Shown here one piece after another: positions 61,054-64,000 of a stretch of DNA of 64,000 bases. The notes beneath the pieces are model-generated. The model made no database searches. It saw nothing but the letters and a program-made list of their open reading frames with translations, and was not told where the DNA came from. Position 1 is the first letter of the stretch; each line of letters begins with the position of its first letter. This DNA comes from Sphingobacterium sp. LZ7M1 (GTDB lineage: Bacteria; Bacteroidota; Bacteroidia; Sphingobacteriales; Sphingobacteriaceae): NCBI RefSeq assembly GCF_024296865.1, contig NZ_CP101134.1:4526001-4590000 (forward strand), written 5' to 3'. A program made the position numbers and the translations under genes.

Positions 61054-61789
61054 ATTCATTCAAACCGAAATAAAGGAACATGTTTTTACCTTGACCTTGG
61101 ATAGGGAAGCTAAGCGCAATGCTTTTACCCCTACCACAGTCAATGAGGTGGCCCATGCCCTGGAGCAAGCGGAAGCCAATGATCAGGTCCATGTATTGGT
61201 TCTAAGGGCAAATGGCCCTGTATTTTGTGCCGGAATGGACCTCAAGACCTATCAAAATCCGGAAATGGATAGTCCAAATCCTGCTATCGTTAATATGGAA
61301 CGTTCCTTGGGCGAGATCTTTGATCAGTTCAGTAAGCCATCAATAGCTATCGTTGAAGGCGATGTCATCGCCGGAGGTTTTCTCTATATCTTGGGCTGTA
61401 CCTATGTATTTGCGAAAAAAGAACTGAATTTTAGGTTGCCGGAAATTTCTCTGGGCATCTTTCCTTTCCAGGTGATGGCTGGCTTGAAGAAGATCATGTC
61501 TGAAAAACAGATTTTGCAATTATGTTTTGACCCAAGCCCTTTCCAGACCGATAAGGCTATAGAACTGGGATTGGTCGACGGCTATTTGGAACAGGATAAA
61601 ATTGATGATTTGATTGCTTCCTTTGCTGATAAGAGCATTTATGCCATGCAGGCAGGGATGAAGGCCTTAAAGGCTATCCGTGACATGGAGTCTGATAAGC
61701 AGTATGCCTTTCTCCTGGAGTCTCTGCAGAACCTAAAGGATAGGGATGAAGTGAAGAAATTTATGGCTGAAAGGCTCAATAAGAACTAA
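61043..61789 (+). CDS. Enoyl-CoA hydratase/isomerase (probable methylglutaconyl-CoA hydratase)
   Basis: 248 residues, crotonase fold. Substrate and oxyanion regions: REAKRNAFTPTTVNEVAHAL, GPVFCAGMDLKTYQ, VEGDVIAGGFLYILGCTYVFA and RLPEISLGIFPFQVMAGL. The position of the usual second Glu (ExxLGIFP with Glu in LPEISLG) is retained; the first Glu of hydratases (G-G-G-x-E) is replaced by Gly-Gly-Phe, so isomerase-like or altered chemistry is possible. The leucine operon suggests hydration of 3-methylglutaconyl-CoA. Its stop overlaps that of convergent scpA. Confidence 0.85.
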   Translation: MNYKFIQTEIKEHVFTLTLDREAKRNAFTPTTVNEVAHALEQAEANDQVHVLVLRANGPVFCAGMDLKTYQNPEMDSPNPAIVNMERSLGEIFDQFSKPSIAIVEGDVIAGGFLYILGCTYVFAKKELNFRLPEISLGIFPFQVMAGLKKIMSEKQILQLCFDPSPFQTDKAIELGLVDGYLEQDKIDDLIASFADKSIYAMQAGMKALKAIRDMESDKQYAFLLESLQNLKDRDEVKKFMAERLNKN

Positions 61790-62538
61790 GAGACCTTCTT
61801 TTCTATCCAGAAATTATTGAATCCAAGGCCTACTTCTATATCCAGTAGTTTTTGTTGCAACATCTCCAAGATGGCCAAGAAATTATAGACAAACTGTACC
61901 TTGTTTTCAGAATTCTTTGCCAATGCTGAAAAATCCATTGATTTATTGATCTCAATTAATTCAGCGATCGCTTTTTTCTGTTGTTCTATGCTATAGGGGT
62001 ATTTCACTACGGTATGCGTGACATCCTGTACGCGATGGGAAAAATTGAACATCACCCTTTCGTAGACCAACATCAGTTTATATAGGTCAAAGCTGGAAAG
62101 TTCCTCATCTATGGTCTGAGCCTTGGCTTCACGTGCTATCTTCAGGTCGATTTCGGTATTTCCCCTTTCATAAAATTTGGACCTACGGTCCTCCAGATCT
62201 TTCAGCTCTTCGCAGATTTCCTTGAATTGCTTGTACAGGACAAGCTTTTGGACTAATTCCTTTTTCAGGTCGATCTCGTTTTCATTCTCATCCAGTTCAG
62301 GACGTGGAAGCAGCATTTTAGCCTTGATGCGCATCAAGGTCGAGGCAACAAAGATAAATTCAGAGGCTAATTCTATGTTCAGGGACTGCATATGTTGGAT
62401 ATAGGCCAAGAAATCATCTGTGATCTTAGAGATAGGAATATCATGGATATTCAATTCATCCCTTTCAATAAAGAATAGCAAAAGGTCAAAGGGTCCTTCG
62501 AACTGTGCCAGTTTAATCTCGTAGTTTGTCGCGTCCAT
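61786..62538 (-). CDS. scpA: Segregation and condensation protein A
   Basis: 250 residues. Kleisin of the SMC-ScpAB condensin: N-terminal FEGPFDLLLFFIERDELNIHDIPI, the coiled middle, and a C-terminal winged helix. It bridges SMC heads and is loaded at ParB-parS clusters near the origin, so its presence near the parS pair is functionally apt, though the gene location alone proves nothing. scpB and smc are not here. The -7 element at 62549-62556 leaves about 10 bases before ATG. Confidence 0.93.
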   Translation of the reverse strand: MDATNYEIKLAQFEGPFDLLLFFIERDELNIHDIPISKITDDFLAYIQHMQSLNIELASEFIFVASTLMRIKAKMLLPRPELDENENEIDLKKELVQKLVLYKQFKEICEELKDLEDRRSKFYERGNTEIDLKIAREAKAQTIDEELSSFDLYKLMLVYERVMFNFSHRVQDVTHTVVKYPYSIEQQKKAIAELIEINKSMDFSALAKNSENKVQFVYNFLAILEMLQQKLLDIEVGLGFNNFWIEKKVS

Positions 62539-62548
62539 AGAATATGCT

Positions 62549-62556
62549 CAAAAATA
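62549..62556 (-). promoter_or_regulatory. -7 promoter element of scpA
   Basis: The minus strand reads TATTTTTG, 10 bases before ATG; the leader would be very short. Confidence 0.55.
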
Positions 62557-62689
62557 AGGATTTGCTTGTATAAAAAGATGGAATTCATTCGAATAAAGCA
62601 AAACAATGCAGCAGATTAAATTGTATATATATTCCATAGTTAAAAGAATAAATTGTTACTTTGTATCTTATTTCGAAATTTTTTCATTT

Positions 62690-64000
62690 ATGCAGGTAGA
62701 AGCAGGACCGCTATTACAAAAAATTCAATTTCCATCTGATCTTCGAAATTTGAAGGAATCGGAACTTGAAGAGGTTTGTAAAGAGCTGAGACAGTTTATC
62801 ATCGATATCGTTTCTGTAAACGGCGGACATTTTGCAGCTAGTTTAGGTGTAGTGGAACTTACCGTAGCGTTGCATTATGCATTGAATACTCCTTATGACC
62901 AGGTCATTTTTGATGTCGGTCATCAGGCTTATGGACACAAGATACTGACGGGTAGAAGGGAAGAATTCCATACGAACCGTATTTTAGGCGGGCTTTCTGG
63001 ATTTCCTAAACGTGGTGAAAGTGAATACGATGCTTTTGGTGTAGGACACTCCTCCACTTCCATTTCTGCTGCTTTGGGAATGGCAGTTGCCTCTGCATAT
63101 AAGGGTGAAACCGATAGGCAGCATGTTGCTGTAATCGGTGATGGTGCCTTGACCGGCGGCATGGCCTTTGAAGCATTGAACCATGCTGGGATCGAAAAGT
63201 CAAATCTATTGGTTATTCTGAACGACAACTGTATGTCCATTGACCCGAACGTAGGGGCGATGAAAGAATACCTGACCAGTATAACCACTTCAAAAAGTTA
63301 CAATCGATTTAGGGATGATTTGGTGTCCGTATTGGAGAAGATTTCCAAGAAGGGTCCAAATGCTTATGGCTGGGCTAAAAAGCTCGAGCAGAGCATTAAA
63401 GGTACCTTGTTGAAGAACTCTAACCTATTTGAATCCCTAAACTTTAGATATTTTGGTCCTGTTGATGGACATGACGTCAATAAATTGGTGAAAACCATCG
63501 AGGATCTGAAGCATATCAATGGTCCTAAGTTGTTGCATGTGGTTACCGTAAAGGGTAAAGGCTATGCATTGGCAGAAAAGGACCAAACAAAATGGCATGC
63601 TCCCGGTCTTTTTGACAAGATCACCGGAGAAATCAAGAAATCTATTTCTGAGAAACCCCAACCACCGAAATACCAAGATGTATTTGGTCATTCATTGGTG
63701 GAATTGGCGGAAACAAACGATAAGATCATGGGGATTACTCCGGCTATGCCGAGTGGATCTTCTATGAACATCATGATGAAGGCAATGCCGGATAGGGCAT
63801 TTGATGTGGGCATTGCGGAACAGCATGCTGTTACATTCAGTGCAGGTCTGGCCGCTCAAGGTTTGGTTCCTTTCTGTAATATCTATTCATCTTTTATGCA
63901 AAGGGCATACGATCAGGTTATCCACGATGTAGCCTTGCAGAAGCTGAATGTGGTATTCTGTTTGGATAGAGCCGGTTTGGTGGGTGCTGACGGCCCTACG
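62690..64000 (+). CDS. dxs: 1-deoxy-D-xylulose-5-phosphate synthase (C-terminus outside window)
   Basis: 437 residues of an expected ~640 from ATG at 62690 (MQVEAGPLLQKIQFP); the right edge cuts it. First enzyme of the MEP isoprenoid route, joining pyruvate and glyceraldehyde 3-phosphate with thiamine diphosphate. Visible: HFAASLGVVELTVALHYAL, FDVGHQAYGHKILTG, GHSSTSISAALGMAVA, the TPP motif GDGALTGGMAFEALNHAG to NDN, DGHDVN, and the second domain with GIAEQHAVTFSAGLA. The presence of dxs shows that this organism uses the MEP route. Confidence 0.96.
   Translation, partial: MQVEAGPLLQKIQFPSDLRNLKESELEEVCKELRQFIIDIVSVNGGHFAASLGVVELTVALHYALNTPYDQVIFDVGHQAYGHKILTGRREEFHTNRILGGLSGFPKRGESEYDAFGVGHSSTSISAALGMAVASAYKGETDRQHVAVIGDGALTGGMAFEALNHAGIEKSNLLVILNDNCMSIDPNVGAMKEYLTSITTSKSYNRFRDDLVSVLEKISKKGPNAYGWAKKLEQSIKGTLLKNSNLFESLNFRYFGPVDGHDVNKLVKTIEDLKHINGPKLLHVVTVKGKGYALAEKDQTKWHAPGLFDKITGEIKKSISEKPQPPKYQDVFGHSLVELAETNDKIMGITPAMPSGSSMNIMMKAMPDRAFDVGIAEQHAVTFSAGLAAQGLVPFCNIYSSFMQRAYDQVIHDVALQKLNVVFCLDRAGLVGADGPT

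Noticed and set aside
1..64000. CRISPR arrays, prophage, transposases, toxin-antitoxin or restriction genes
   Set aside because: None seen on either strand; repeats present are palindromes in three scattered copies, without spacer arrays.

Overview
The window reads as chromosomal DNA of a Bacteroidota bacterium, most likely of the family Sphingobacteriaceae (Sphingobacterium-like). Reasons: base composition near 40% G+C by eye; promoters with the phylum's -7 element TAnnTTTG and little or no Shine-Dalgarno sequence; many secreted or lipoprotein products with Bacteroidota families (DUF3078, carboxypeptidase-like regulatory domain, Ig-like Big_5 lipoprotein, tricorn-type S41 proteases); and futalosine-route menaquinone synthesis. 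There is no prophage, insertion sequence, CRISPR array, rRNA or plasmid gene. Almost all of it is compact housekeeping sequence. About 60 protein genes (two cut by the window ends) and one tRNA-Arg(CCU) are annotated. Several starts were moved downstream because the longer reading frame began inside a promoter or terminator.

Layout. 1-15 kb: a truncated calcineurin-like phosphoesterase, a tricorn-like protease, an MFS transporter, a GH43-like secreted protein, a leucine-rich-repeat protein, a TPR histidine kinase and a SWIM/SNF2 helicase. 15-25 kb: a divergent AraC regulator/MFS pair, tRNA-Arg, the peroxide-defence operon (ahpC, thioredoxin, small DUF6952-type protein), and an operon of a PIG-L deacetylase, two very small membrane proteins and a sodium:solute symporter. 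24.7-31 kb: a minus-strand cell-wall group (O-methyltransferase, two GH73 glucosaminidases, two envelope proteins, an amidase), then folE and queD. 31-38 kb: mqnB, pdhB, gcvH, anmK, cdsA and a CPBP protease. 38-46 kb: FrnE-like DsbA protein, a second tricorn-like protease, zinc-ribbon and Nif3 proteins, hydrolase, RsmI-family methyltransferase. 46-57 kb: apaG, ABC-F, mnmG, Ig-like lipoprotein, gamma-carbonic anhydrase, nadB, nadA, thiL. 57-62 kb: a leucine-degradation cluster. 62-64 kb: scpA and the start of dxs.

The most notable non-coding signals are: (1) an AT-rich nadB-nadA gap with a pair of perfect DnaA boxes plus two degenerate ones, a candidate chromosomal oriC; (2) two ParB-type parS palindromes between the ABC-F gene and mnmG, about 6 kb away, which supports the first; (3) three copies of a long near-perfect intergenic palindrome with compensated arm changes, an apparently dispersed repeat family; (4) a set of genes whose -7 element lies only 3-10 bases before ATG, implying leaderless mRNAs; (5) a 39-residue membrane microprotein overlapping its neighbours on both sides in front of the symporter; (6) orphan terminators suggesting an attenuator or small RNA before the PIG-L gene and a short transcript, perhaps a broken peptide gene, at 1.3-1.5 kb.
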